Counted from the stretch's first letter, positions 8,025 through 28,507 are shown. The stretch is 64,000 nucleotides of DNA from Phaeosaccion multiseriatum (GCA_965112735.1 OZ218950.1:6510001-6574000), one strand, 5' to 3'. Notes: generated by a model not told the origin, from the letters alone. Translations and numbers: made by a program.

Positions 8025-10882
8025 ATGGAATCCACTTATGGCTCGACCACCTTCTCAGCGTTGTCAGCTCCTCCTCCCACTGCTGGCACCAAGCCGCTCT
8101 TGAGGACGTTCGTCCGGGTTTGCCCTCAAGAAGATGGACGGGGGTCAAGGGCGCAAGGGGGGATAGCCCCGCTGGAAGCAGCAGCAGTGACTGCCCGTCG
8201 AATCAAAAGCGGGATGAGCAGCGCACTTGCCAACTCACTTGCACGTGACTTTGGCGAAGCTCTTGAGGAGGAGAGTGAGGCGGAGACGGACGATGATGAC
8301 CATGATAGTGGCCGCCATGGGGGGGTGGTGGATGGTGGGGAGGCCGGCGACCCACCGCTTGACTTCGCCGTAACGACACGAGAACGGGCTGATGGAGCTG
8401 GCTTCTGTGATGCTCTTCGCCTCAACATTCCTACCGAGACTGCCAACACTGGTAGCAGGGGCAGGGGCAAGGCGGTCTTCTTCTTCGACCGAGTCATGGA
8501 CGCAATGACCTCTCAGGAGGATGTGTATAAGCTGGTGGGAAAGCCCGCCGTCAAGGATCTCTTCAGCGGTATCAATGGTGAGCGCGTACGAGACGAAGGA
8601 TGCGAGCGAGCCACTCACTCTATACAACACAACATCTGCCCTTCTTGTCCCTGCGCCCACAGGATGCATCTTCACATACGGGCAGACTGGGAGCGGAAAG
8701 ACATTCACGATGAGCGGAGGGGAGTCTTTCAAAGACAGAGGAATCCTTGCACGTGCAATCGCCAGCGTCTTCAGCACCATCCACGTATGTGACGCACGTC
8801 ATTTCTCTTTCTCGTATTGATGGAGCCCGTCCCTTTCTTGTATTGATCGAGAGCGTCCATCCCGAGAGTGTCACCAGCAAGCACGGAGTCCAAGTTTGCT
8901 CCTCCTTCTCCTCCTTCTCCTGTCGGTGCTATACTCTCTTCATATGAACTCCTTTGCAGGCGCTGAAGGCGAAGGACGCGAGCGCCACCTTTGAGCTACA
9001 CATCACTTGCGTGGAGGTGAGAGGCCTTGCGCTATTCACCGTCCAGTCTAGAGAGCACATGTTTCACGCTCCACCACATGTGGTGAACCAGAGGCTTGAG
9101 ACTTTGTATGGCACACACACACACAAACATACATCACTCGTCTGACTACTCAGGTGTGCAACGAGCGCATCTTTGACCTTCTGGACTCCGGCAATCGATG
9201 CAAGCCCTTCCCGCAGTGGCCTCAGCTCAAGCTGCGAGAGGGCCCGGGCGGCGAGATGCGTCTAACGGGCCTACGGTCGTTCCTCGCCACGACCAAGGAG
9301 GAGGCACTCAACCTCCTGTTCATGGGGCTGGCCAACCAACGAATAAGCTCCATGGGGGTGAGTGGGTGGTGAGGGGCGGGTGCTCCGTTGGGCGTGATGG
9401 TTGCCTGGTCTAGGCTTGTCTCTCTCATTTGTTGACCCTTGTTGTCCTTGGTCATGGAATAGTCATTGGTGGGGTGCAAGTGATGATCATTAATCAATCA
9501 AAAGGGCACAAAAAGAAAGAGAGTGGTGCTGGGGGTTCTGAAACGGGCACCGGCCGCGGGGAGGGGAAGAGCCAGAATACGCGACAAACAGGATGGGGTG
9601 GGGCCTTGCGGGTCTGTCTGTCATGAGTTGAGCTTCGCACTTTTGGTACCAAGATGGACTAATCCAATCCTCCACACACCCCCCTCTGTGCCCTCGACCC
9701 CTCCCGTCCCTCCTCGCTCCTCGTGCCTTTCCACACCAATCCTCCCCACCCCAGCACAAGACGTCCGCCTCTGCCTCCGACTCTGCCTCTGCCTCGTCTC
9801 CCAGCCAAAGCCACATGGTGTTCGGGCTGTCCCTATCCAGTCACCGACGGCAGCGTAAGGGGCAGTGGATATCCACCTCAGCCAAGCTCACCTTCGTTGA
9901 CATGGCGGGCAGCGGGCGAATGCACCACAAGACGCAGGTAGGTAGTAGGTACAAATGCCCTCAGGCCTCCCCTCTCACTTTCTATCCAACCCAGTTCTGC
10001 TCCTCATCCTCCTCCCCCCTACTCTGCCTGCTGTCACATGGTGTGTGTGTTCCCATCCATCCATCTGTCAACCTCTGCCTCTGAAAGGTCTCCTCACACA
10101 GCACGTCTCCAACGCCGCTGAGTAGCACGAGACACCTCACCTCCACCAGCAGAGATGACAGTGGAAGGGCGTGGGGCAAGGTCGGCGGAGGGGTGCGAGG
10201 GCGAAGGGGAAGGAGCATGAGCAGGGCAATGGGGGGGAGGGCGAGGAAGACAGGCAGGGAGCCAGCGAAGGAAGATGATCAAGATGGGGTTGGCATCAAC
10301 GCTTGTATCCACGCGCTCGAGATGGTGATCCTCTCTCTCCGAGACGGACACGCTCACATCCCCTACCGAAACAGCGTCTTCACATCTCTCCTTCGCGAGA
10401 CTCTGGGAGGAAGCTGCAAGACTTGCTTCATCCTCACTTTGAGCGGAGAGGAGCGCCACATCGATGACAGCTTGGCCACCTGCCGATTCGGACGGCTCTG
10501 CTCCCAGGTGATGGTGTCCGACGGCGGCGAGGGAGGAGAAGGCGAGTCGAGCACGACGTGCAATAGTCCCTCCTCCCCCGAGGACGAGGTGCTTCGGCTC
10601 AAACAGGAGAAGGCAGAGCTGAAGAGCAGGCTCTTGGCGCAAACTGGGCAGCTGCAGCTTCAAAAGGTCAAGCTCAGAGCATCTCAGCGTGCTGCGAAAG
10701 AGGCTGGCAGTGGTGGTGGTGGTGGTGGTGGTGTCTCCCTCAATCATCACCTCGACTACGACAGCGCCGACGATGCCTCTTCCCTAGCTGCTGGACTTCG
10801 CACCCCCACGGACGACACCTGGGGGGGGTGGGAAGAAGGAGGAGGCTCCGGTCTTGGCGCTACCTTGGAGAGGGACGATGCC

Positions 10883-10913
<31 letters not shown>

Positions 10914-13242
10914 CCGCCGCCGCTGCTCGTGGGGGACGGAGATGGGACGGGCGGGACGCGCACGCATCAGAGGTATCCCCACTGGCCGTTGGAATGGGGC
11001 TTCGGACAGGCGAGAGAGCAACAAGTGCAAGTGCAAGTGCAAGTGCAAGTGCAAGTGCAAGTAGAAGCGGTTCCTCCTTCCGTGATGAGCAGCACCGCAA
11101 CATGTCGTCGGAGAGAGGAGGAAGCAGAGACGGAGAGCATCAGACGAGGAGTGCATTCGATGGAGGAGGAGGAAGGGGAGCCTCAGCACGCTCAAGGTCG
11201 GTCGATCGAGTAAGGCCCGTCGTCCGTCCGCAGCTACAGCAGCCGTTGGTGCTACAGCAGCAGCAGGGCTCTTCCTTCCTCAGTAGTAGCACTCTGTCCT
11301 TTGCGCGGCCCACGCCCCACACCGACGTGTACCAGACCATGCTGGAAGAGGAGGAACAAGAGCACCGTCGGAGCAGGGGCAGGGGCAAGGTTAACCCGAG
11401 CCCTCCGAGGAGAGAGTCTTTTGACAGCCATCGCCTTGACTGCGGTGACGTAGGCGATGCTTCTCGTGATCAGGCTTGGCAGCAGCAGGACGAGGACGAG
11501 GACGAGGAGGAGGAGGACGACGAGGCGGAGGAGGCGGAGGACGAGGCGGAGGAAGAGGAGGAGGTGGAGGAGGAGTTGGAGGAGGAGGGGGAGAAGAAGC
11601 ACGAGCAGGAGCAGGAGCAGCAGCAGCAGGACGAGTGGAGTAGACAGGGGGAGGCTGGAGGCTGGAGCAGAGAGGGAACAGACTTAAGCGACCCGCGGGA
11701 GGAGATGGACACCGACATTGAGGAAGAGGAGTGGAAGAGTGAGCAAGCAAGTGAGCAAGCAAGTGAGCAAGCCTTAGTAGAGGGAAACGGGCACCAAGGG
11801 CACCAAGGGCACCAAGACGAGAGGCAGGAGGAGCACTCCGAGTCTGCGTTTGCGGCATTGGCGGAGGGCCCATTTGTAGACATGGAGAATCTGACTCGTG
11901 CCCTCGCCACCCAGACCATCCATCGAACCATGCAGCTGGAGGAGGAGGAGGAGGAGGAGGAGGAGGAGGAGGAGGAGGAGAAGGTGTATGGGCATGTCGG
12001 CGAGGAGATGACGGAGCTATCGAGGGGGTTAGGGGTGGAGGTTGAGGAGGGCACCCACAAGGAGGAGAAGGAGGAGGAGGAGCAGAAGGAGGAGGCGGAG
12101 GGAGGGAAGGAGGGAGAGAAGGAAAGGGAGGAGGAGGTGGTAGTGGGGGAAGAGGCGGAGGGGAAGGAGAAGGGGGAGGGGGGGGGGGGAGAGGAGAAGA
12201 AGGAGCTAACAGAGGCAGAGGGGAAGCTCGGGGCCCTGAAGAGGCAGCTGAAGCGCTCCGAGGACGAGTTGGAATCCGCCAACACAAAGCTGGAAGAAGC
12301 GCATCAGCGAGAGAGGGCCAGCGAAGAGGAGGTGCTGCGGCTGGTAGAGGCGTCAAAGGGAATGGCCATAGAGTTGAGCGATGGCCAGGACAAGAATGCG
12401 AACCTAGCGGCTCACTGTGCTGCTCTAGAGAGGGCCAACGCCCAAGCGGAGGAAGACAACAAGGCTGCGCAGGAGAGCTGGAAGCGGCAGATGGCCGTAC
12501 TTAAGCTTACATGGCTCCGGGAGAAGGAGGCGCTGCTTGGGAAGATAGCGCGCCTTGAGGAGGAAAGAATGAGGAGCCGTGCAGAGCAGCAGCAGCAGCA
12601 GCAGTTGGTGATACAGCAGCAGAGGGAGAAGGAGGAGGGTTTACGCGTCGAGAAGGAGGCGAAGAAGGAAGCCGGTGCGGAGGCTAAGGTCTTGCTTGAA
12701 GAAGCATGGCTCCGTGAGAAGGAGGCACTGCTTGGGAAGATAGCACGCCTGGAGGAGGAGGGAATGAGGAGCCGTGCAGAGCAGCAGCAGCAGCAGCAGT
12801 TGGCGATACAGCACCAGAACGAGAAGGAGGCGGAGAAGAAGGAGGCAGGCTCGGAGACCAAGGCCTTGCAGAGACTCCTTCAGGCGGCGGAGGAGCAGCT
12901 CGAGGAGCAAGTTGAGGGCGAGCTTGCGATTGTAGCCCAAGCAGCTGCAGACCTTCGTGAACTCAGGGCGGTTGTGCAGGAGAAGGAGGCGGAGATCCGC
13001 CGACTTGAAAGCGCAAACGCACAATACGCGGACGCCAAGGTTGCCCTCGAGGAGAAGGCACTCCACGCGAAGGAGGTACGTGCGTGTGTGTGAGTGTGAC
13101 TTTGCGCCATCCGTGAGCGTTATGCGAAATGAAGTGGCCCTCGCTCCGATGTCTACCAAGGCCTGTGAATGGAACGACTCATCAGCACTTACTCACGTCT
13201 GACCCTGACTCTCCCCCGCTGGCGCTGGCCGCCCCTCCCCCT

Positions 13243-13273
<31 letters not shown>

Positions 13274-15887
13274 GTTCTCGCTCCCTCTGTCTCCCTCCCT
13301 CTGGCTCGTCCGTCTTGTCGCTCTTTCGCCTTCCGCCCGCAGGTCAGCTCCGCGGTGTTTTCCTCCATGCAGGAGGGTCTGACCAGGCAGATCGACGAGC
13401 TTGGGCACCGCTTATGCGAGGCCCAAGCAGGCCTAGTGGCAGTACCGGAGGCGAACCCTTCCTCTCTGGAGGCTGAGACGGTCGAGTCGGAGGCCTCGAG
13501 TGAGTTTGAGAGAGCGTCGAATGAGAATGGGAATGTTGGAGAGTGGAGCAGAGGAGAGGCAGGAGGGGCGGGAGAACACGACGAGGAGAAGCAGGACAAG
13601 GAGCAGCAGCAGCAGCAGCAGGAGGAGGAGGAAATGGTGGTGGTGGAGTTTGACTCACAGGGCGGTGACGGTTCCGAAGTCGTCGGGCCGGGGCGCAGCG
13701 GCGAAGAGGGGAGTCTTGGTCAGTCCGATCCCACTTCAATCGCGCCGCCGCCGGATCGCCAGGCAGCATACGCAGAGTCGTCCAAGAAGGAGACAGACAG
13801 GGGGAATCAAACCCCTCTCCTCCGACACGTAGTGCATGGCGAGGACAAGCCACCGCAGGAGTGGCAGCATGAGCTGCGCGTCCACACCGGGGCCCCCCAC
13901 CTGCCCGACTCCCTGCCTGACCCCAGGTACCTAGACTACCAAGAGGTGGCGGGGAAGAGGTTGGTAACCAGTCTACAGCCGCCGCAGTTGGTGGTACAGC
14001 AGGAGCAGCAGCAGCAGCAGCAGAAGCAGTCTCCCGAGGGCCGAGATGAAGGAATTGAGATTGAGAGTGGAGGAGGAGGAGGAGGAGGAGGAGGAGGAGG
14101 AGGAGGAGGAGGAGGAGGAGGAGGAGGAGGGGGAGGAGGAGGAGGAGGGGGAGGAGGAGATGAAGGAGGAGGAGAAGGAGGAGAAGGGGGAGAAGGAAAA
14201 GGGAGAGGAGGAGAGCAGCTGAGCAGGCCACTTTCACCGGGCCTTCGGGTCCCATCAAGCCGTAACAACAGCATGGACTCCAGTGGCATACCTTGGTCTG
14301 CCTCGAGACTTGCGACGGCCCTCACTTTGGAGGGGCAGGGGCTTACCCCCCTCCCCAGTCCGGGAGAGGCGACGGGCTTCTCAACCTCGTCTCTCCGCGC
14401 GAGGTATATGAGTCGGGCCTGGGAGTGTGGTTGCTTGTGAGTGCATTTGAGTTGCTTTTGAGAGCTAACGTTGCCCTTCTATTGGACCCATCCCCCCGGG
14501 CCTTTGCTCCGCCACGCAATCCTCGTCACCAACTACAAATCCACTTGCTTTCTTCCTTCCTCCTTCCTTCCTTCCTTCCTTCCTTCCTTCCTTCCTTCCT
14601 TCCTTCCTTCCTTCCTTCCTTCCTTCCATCCATCCATCCATCCCTCCCTCCCTCCCTCCCTCCCTCCATCCTTCCATCTTCCTTTCTTCCTTCCTTCCTC
14701 CCCTCCCTTCCATCGATCCCTCCCTCCATCCCTCCATCCCTCCGTCCCTCCCTCCCTGACTTCCTCCACCCTTCTCTCCATGGCTCTCTCCCTCCCTCCT
14801 TGCCTCCTTGCCTCCTTCCCTCCCTCCCTCCCTCCCTCCCTCCCTCCCTCCCTCCCTCCCTCCCTCCCTCCTTCCTTCCTTCCTTCCTTCCTTTCCCTCC
14901 TCCTTTCCTCCCCTCCTCCCGTCCTTCCCTCCCTTCTTCCCTCCCTCCCTCCCTCCCGGACAGCCTTTCTACACGTGGGGGCTCGGGGGCCGTGAAGGTT
15001 GAGGAAAGCACCGGGCACGCAACGCGCTCAGAGAACATGGCAACTGAAGCCATAGCAGTTGATGATACGACCGCAGCAGAGGCAGCACCACGACCAGGAG
15101 ACGACGGGGTGGGGGGTCACGAGGCAGAGACAGGAGCCCTAGAGCCGCAAAGAAGGAACAGCACAAGTAGCAGCAGCAGCAGTAAGCCCAGGAAGGGTAG
15201 ACTGGGTAGACTGGGCTCTGCTGCCGCTCCGACGACAGTGGTGATACACCCTCCGCGGCCGTCCTCACCGCTGCTACCAGTGGACGGAGGCGAGGTGAGA
15301 CCCGAGCTCACACTGTGGGGGGACAAGAGGGAGACGACGGTGGCCCTTGGTGAGTAGTGGCCAAGAGGAAGAGGAGCGAGTTACGGTGGTCTTTGTATTC
15401 CTTACCGATATTACAACTTTGTCATGCTGTACCTTCTTCGCCTTGCTTGTGCTCCTGCTTGGACTCCGACTCAGGCCGCCGCTCCCACTCAGATCACGAC
15501 GTCGATGACGGAGCCGATCAGAAGAAGAAGCAGCAGCAGCAGCAACAAGGGCAGTCGGTACAGCCAGACGCGTCAAGGCGTGACGAAGCGCCTCGACAGT
15601 CTGCGGCGGAGCGTGCAGGGCCTTCGAAGGACGCTGCGGCAGAAGAAGAAGATGGCGACGTAGACAGCTGGGTCAACGCCTTCGAATTCGCAGTCCGCAA
15701 CAGCGAAGGTGAGGTTTCCTCAAACAGGCCTACTCTGGCACCAACTGCTGTATCACCAACTGCTGCTGGTGCGGGGGCGAGTGGGGCCAAGGGATTCCCA
15801 GGCCTGCGCTTCGGCAAGGAGGTAGTGGTGGAGGCGAAGCTCCCGAGGAGAGGGAGGGGAGCTTATGGGGATTCAAGAGGGGTGTAA
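8025..15887 (+). CDS. Kinesin-9 (KIF6-like) with degenerate motor and long coiled-coil tail, 9 exons
   Basis: Exons 8025-8577, 8663-8784, 8960-9016, 9154-9357, 9755-9937, 10088-13075, 13343-14403, 14964-15349 and 15475-15887 keep frame throughout and give 1988 residues. Motor landmarks in order: FVRVCP, GCIFTYGQTGSGKT (P-loop near 191-198), GGESFKDRGI, a CNERIFDLLD strand, TTKEEALNLLFMG, TFVDMAGSG (switch II), HIPYRNSVFTSLLRETLGG and DDSLATCRFG. TTKEEALNLLF, HIPYRNS and STCRF-type motifs are typical of the kinesin-9/KIF6 group, which works in cilia and flagella. Switch I reads PSQSH instead of SSRSH, and switch II lacks its usual Glu. About 75 low-complexity residues are inserted after switch II. 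The tail is coiled coil with poly-Glu, poly-Gly and poly-Gln tracts and several copies of the QLVIQQ element. The last exons are least certain. Confidence 0.83.
12512..12818 (+). repeat. Internal tandem duplication in kinesin tail
   Basis: A block of roughly 105 bp encoding WLREKEALLGKIARLEEE followed by RSRAEQQQQQQ and the dispersed motif occurs twice, about 195 bp apart (near 12512-12620 and 12707-12818). The first copy ends in QLVIQQQ and the second in the diverged QLAIQHQ. The spacer encodes a charged helix. Reading frame and heptad character are preserved. Confidence 0.8.
14555..14960. repeat. Intronic TTCC / CCCT microsatellite
   Basis: The intron between kinesin exons 7 and 8 is almost entirely pyrimidine repeats: TTCC units from about 14557 to 14627, then CCTC/CCAT units, another CCCT block (about 14818-14870) and more TTCC. 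The strand is pure C/T over most of 400 bases. Long frames called here are artefacts of the repeat. Confidence 0.9.
15749..15759 (-). repeat. Dispersed element copy, antisense in kinesin exon 9
   Basis: The core TGTATCACCAA lies within CCAACTGCTGTATCACCAAC. It is the reverse complement of the TTGGTGATACA element and is translated here as AVSPTAA, a different frame and strand from the QLVIQQ copies in the same gene. Confidence 0.8.
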
Positions 15888-15961
15888 TTCTTGAGTAGTT
15901 ACTTCAAAAAATAAGAAGGAATAATAATAAAATGGGAATGGGGACTTAATTGGTACGATAG

Positions 15962-23685
<7,724 letters not shown>

Positions 23686-24095
23686 TTTCCCTCTAGTCTA
23701 CTCTCTGCCTTACTCGCCTTTGACACCACTACTCCCCCTCTGAAGCTGCCCTCTGCTTCATAGCCAGAGCTTGGCAACAAGAGCTTTAGGGCAGAGAATC
23801 GGCAGAGAGCCCTTTTTCGTAACGTTTTCGCGTAAGATTACGTAATTAAAGGGAGGCGGATCTTCGGGCTTGTTGAGCCCAGACACAAAAAGAAGTAGAA
23901 GAGGCAGAAAAGAGGTAAGATAGAAACCTCCGTCCCAAGAACCATTCTACGCTGGTCTCCTCAGATCCTCGGTTTGATCCTCCTCTTACCGCCTCCCGTT
24001 CTCACCCCCCCTTCCCCTCTCCCCTTCCATCTTGTCTGCTCCTCCTCGCGACCCCAATCTCCTCTCTTGGTTGGACCAGAGGAAACAGCTCCCTC
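23686..24095. promoter_or_regulatory. Divergent promoter region
   Basis: This 410-bp spacer separates the start codons of the minus-strand SPRY/ankyrin gene and the plus-strand membrane-protein gene. It holds an AT-richer island with cgtaacgttttcgcgtaag and the palindrome TTACGTAA (about 23838-23845). TTACGTAA is a bZIP-type site, which makes it a candidate shared regulatory element. No other gene is visible. Confidence 0.45.
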
Positions 24096-27000
24096 ATGGC
24101 GTTATTCTCTTCCTCCTCTCCGGAGGGAAAGGAAGGCATGCGGCAGAGGAAGAAGGGGGAGGAGAAGGGGGAGGCGAAGGGGGAAGAGAAGGAGGCCTTC
24201 ACGTACAAGGGGGATCGACGGGGGGTAAGTTATTGCGTCCTCTCGATATGTATTTATGGGCACGCTGGAATGGCCTCTTCACCTCCCCTCATCCGACATC
24301 CTTTCTGCCTGAGGACTTCCTTACTGCCTCTTACGGGTCCCTCCCATGCCCTGTGTCGACGCAGTCCAAGGCGCCAGCCCCGTCTTCTATCGTGAACCGA
24401 AAGGAAGGGGAGCGTATCGAGAGCATGATCAACGAGTTCTCCGACAAGGTCAGTCACAAGGGCAAGAAGAGGGGGAAACAATATCTCCCTTCCCCACACA
24501 GTTGTCCCTCCCTTGCAAGGACGAAGCCACTGACCCTTCCCCGCCCGTGTGCTCATGGAACTGACCGGAATGTGCAGGCCCCGCCCCAACTGGCGAAAAT
24601 TTTGAAGGCCATCGGGGCCTACGTCGGGATGGCCTTCACCATCGGTAGCACGCTCATGCCCTTCGTGGTGGGGTTCTGGAAGGGAGTCTACAAGGCAAGA
24701 GGGAATAAAGTGTGCATATTCTGTTTGGCCACCTTCTTCCATCCAGGCCAGAGCATTCACGCCTCCCTATCGTTCTCCTTTTAGCGTCTCTCTCTCTGCT
24801 TCTTTCTCACTCGCTCTCTCTCTTCTCTCCTCTCTTACTCTCTCCCTCTCTCTCCTCCCTCTCACTCGCTCGCTCTCTCTATCTACCTCTCTCCCCCCGC
24901 CCCCTCCGCTGTTGCAGGTGTACCAATACCTCCCGACGGATGTGCTCGCCATCCTGTACGGTAAGCTTGCCAATCAAAGAATCAAAGCAACGTCGCTTAG
25001 GCAATGGCGACCCTGTGTTTCTTGTATGTTGCAGGGGCCATAGGTAGCAGCGCCCCCCCCCCCCCTTCCCTTCCTCCACCTCTTCCTGTTTCTCACGCTC
25101 CCCTACAACGGCGTTTGCGTTGTTTTGAATCAACCTCCTTTCACGTGTGTGTATGTATGTGTGTATGTGTGTGTGTGTGTGTGTGGTTACATACAGGCCT
25201 TGGCATTTGCTTCTTTGGGGGCTACTTTGCTGTGAGCATCGCAGCCATGGAGGCCTTCAACGCCACTGGAGGGGCGAAAGTCCGCCTGTGTATCGATGAC
25301 TTGATCGTGAGTGGATATCGTGAGTGGGTGGGTGGGGGGGTGCTGCTCAGCCAGTAGGGTAGGGGGGGATATGTTGGGGGTATGATACTCTCCATACACC
25401 ATTTGGAAGCGGATTCCAACCCAATCGATCGATAGGAAGTGGAAAGGACGGACGGGAGGCGAGGAATCTGAGTGAATGGAAAGGAATAAGGGGAGCGAAG
25501 GCTTAAAAGCCTTCCACCTCGGCTGAAGTGACAGGAGGAGAAGGAGGAGGAGGAGGAGGAGGAGGAGGAGAAGGAGGAGGGGGAGGAGGGGAGGTGATGG
25601 TGGTGATGGCGGTGACGGTGACGGTGTCATTGACTTACGATACTCCTCCACTGTGCTCGACGCTTCTCGCCTTGTCCGCTCTTTGCTTGGGTCCACTGGC
25701 AGGTGGACATCAAGCAGCTCGCTATCGCAAGCGAAGACGATGACCAGAAGGACGACGACAGAGACGGAGTGGCCGATGTGAAGCAGATTAAACCAAAGGT
25801 AGAGTAACTCTCTCGCTGCTTGGCCTCCCTCCACTCCCTTCCTTCCTCCCTCCTTCTCCCTCCCTGACGTGCTGTCTGCTGACGCCGGGTGATGTAAACT
25901 TTCCTCATTGTAGCTCTTCGCAGCACCGCCAGTTACATCTCTCCGAGTTCAGCACGCGTTCCTCTCTCCCTCCATGGTTTGGGTTCCCCCCATCCTCTAC
26001 GACTCCTGACACAATGCCAATCCATCTCTCTGGCTCTTTCTTCCCCTCTCGCTCTTTCTCTTCCCTCTATTTCCCCATTCTCTCTCTCCTTCCCTGTCCC
26101 CCTCCCTCTCTCCCCCTTCCCCTCTCTCTCCTTCCCTCTCTCTTTCCCTCTCTCCCCCTTCCTCTCTTTCTCTCTCTCTCTCCTTCCCTCTTGACTATGA
26201 CCCCGGACTGCCATGCAGGAGCTGGTGCAAAGGAAGCTTGGCCTTGCTCTCCGCACCATCGACCCCGACCGTTTCACCGTGGCTATGACGGGTGAGTGTA
26301 ACTGACTGACTGACCTACTGACTGTCTGACTGGCTGACTGGCTGACTGACTGGCTGACTGGCTGACTCACTCACTGACTGACTGACTGACTGACTGACTG
26401 ACTGACTGACTGACTGACTGACTGACTGGCTGGCTGGCTGGCTGACAGCGGACAGTGGGCAGCGGGCAGCCGGCGGTGGGCGGCTTTGAGCGAGGTTCAG
26501 AGTCAGCAGCTGTGGATTGAGAGAGTTACTGACTTACTGACTCAGTGTTCGATCCTTTCCTAAGTCTGCTGTTCGTCCATTCCTTGCTCCCCTCCCCGCC
26601 TTGTGCTGATGAGGACGAGCAAACGACCACAACGAATCCCTGGTATCTCTTCTTCTTTGTACACGCCAATTAACGACTCTCTTATCGGTGCACTTTCTGT
26701 ACCTGGGTGTGTTTCGCAGGTGTGTACCAGGGCTACATGGGGGTGCTCGTGGTGCTAAAGTTTCAGTTTGCCCGCACAATCGCCCTCGCCGTCTCCATCG
26801 GTAACTTCATGAGGCCTCTCACGGCGGTGCGTAAGGATCGATATCGGATCGATATATGTGTTCTCGAGAAAGTGAAACTGAAACTACGCACAAAAGGCCT
26901 CTGTAGAGAGAGGGAGGGACGGAGGGGAGAAAGGCCGTTGACTGGGGCGAGAGGAATACGAGAGGGAAGAGGAGAGGAGAGAACGGGGGCTTTGAGAAGG

Positions 27001-27200
27001 ACTGAAAGGCACGGGAAGGGGCTGGAGAAGGGGGAGGGGGAGAAGGTGTTGTCGTGTCATGTTCAGGCCCTCCACTTCCCTCTCCCCACCGAACAAGAGG
27101 AACCTCACACTATTACCACCACCCAGTGCATGGCCCACCACCGAGCACATGGCCCACCGCCCCCCTTGTCGCTCTGACGTAGCTTCTTCTTGTTGTTGAC

Positions 27201-27253
<53 letters not shown>

Positions 27254-28507
27254 CATTTTTGCCGTTGTTGTTTTTCTTCCTCCCTCCCTCTACTCACAGA
27301 GAGCACTCGCTCCTGTGCTTGCTCACGTGGTACCCGAGGACTACCGCCACTGGATCCTGCCCATGATCAATTACTGCTGCAAGTTTGTGGCCATGTCCAT
27401 CGCCTGGTACATACAGAGGCTCATTAGCACGGTCAGTGCGAGGAGGAGGAGGAGCGGGGGGGGGAGGAGGGAGGGGAGAGGGAGGGGAGAGGGAGGGGAT
27501 AGACGGGAGGGTGGAGGGGACAGGGAGGGGACAGGGAGGGGACAGCTCGCTCAGTGAGAGGGGAGAGGGAGTGGAAAGGGAGAGGGGAGGGAAGGCGGGG
27601 GGGGGGAGGGAGTACCGCTAAGAGAAGGGGGGCCGAGGATGATGGCAGGGAGGGGTCAGGGGACGACAACCGCTCAGCGAAGGGCTTTTTAGCTCCCACT
27701 TGTATAGCACCCTCTCCTCTACTTACGTGGATATGTGTTCGGTGCGACGCGTCCCCGCGTACCCACGTGCCCCCTTGTACGCCTCCATGCGGATGTATGT
27801 CCGGCTCCTGTCCGGCTCCATATATGGACAGGTGCAAAGCGGCATCAAGGGCGGCATGATGGCCTCTCGCGGTGCGCTGAGGGCGCTGAACAACCGTGGC
27901 TGGTACAAGGTGGACGAGAAAGACACCTACCTCGATGAGCTTGTGGGCTGGGGGCTAGCGGGGCTGGGCATCTGGTTCCAGGTGGGTGGGTAGTAAGTCA
28001 ATGGGTGGTGGGGCGGTGGGGCGGGGCAGAAAAGAGAGAAGATGGGGTGGGTCTTGACGAGGGCGTGTGTGCGTGTGTGCGTGTGTGCGTGTGTGCGTGT
28101 GTGCGTGTGTGTATCTGTGGGTGTGGGTGTGGGAGGGGGGCGGGCGGGTTAGGGGCAGACGAGTTGTCGCACACGCCTGTCCCTTACCGACGCCCCCTCC
28201 CTCTATGTCCCCCCCTACCCCCTACCTCCTGCCTCTCGCCTTTCTGTCTGTCTGGCTGCCTGTCTGTCTGTCTGTAATTGTTCTGGTGCTTTTCCTCATT
28301 CCACCCATTCCTTTTGCTTCCTCTTCTCTTCTCCTCTCCTCTCCTCTCCTCTCCTCCGTTCCCTTCCCCTTCCGCTTCCCTCTTCCCCAGGTGTCATCAA
28401 ATTGGGACCTCCCCTTCTATGTGGACATGCTCTTCATGCCCTTCCACGTGCTGGAGTGGTTCCTCAAGTGGAGCGTTACATGGATGGATGTCGACCCCGT
28501 CGATTGA
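24096..28507 (+). CDS. Conserved-looking multipass membrane protein, 11 exons
   Basis: Exons 24096-24224, 24365-24448, 24578-24694, 24918-24960, 25197-25306, 25703-25798, 26219-26291, 26720-26826, 27300-27431, 27832-27981 and 28391-28507 give 385 residues in frame. I cannot name the family. A charged cytosolic N-terminus precedes hydrophobic segments: YVGMAFTIGSTLMPFVVGFW, ILYGLGICFFGGYFAVSIAA, GYMGVLVVLKFQFARTIALA, INYCCKFVAMSIAWYIQ and LVGWGLAGLGIWFQV. An acidic loop (ASEDDDQKDDDRDG) lies between the second and third. The C-terminus is rich in Trp and aromatic residues (EWFLKWSVTWMD). The third intron begins with GC rather than GT (24695). Introns carry GACT, GTT, TC and GT repeats. The regular exon chain and varied hydrophobic segments argue for a real gene. 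Confidence 0.8.
26293..26445. repeat. GACT/GGCT tetranucleotide repeat in intron
   Basis: Runs of CTGA/CTGG units (gactgactgact, then ggctggctggct) begin directly after the exon 7 donor of the membrane-protein gene. Confidence 0.9.
27200..27249. repeat. (TTG)n microsatellite in intron
   Basis: About 15 TTG units lie 50 bp upstream of the acceptor of exon 9 of the membrane-protein gene. Confidence 0.9.

Noticed and set aside
11391-12356. Long Pro/Ser-rich frames antisense to the kinesin tail
   Set aside because: Complement of poly-Glu codons; low complexity only, no start context or splice support.
14465-15053. EGR/PSLP-type frames on both strands in the 14.5-15.0 kb repeat
   Set aside because: Pure translation of TTCC/CCCT microsatellite inside a kinesin intron.
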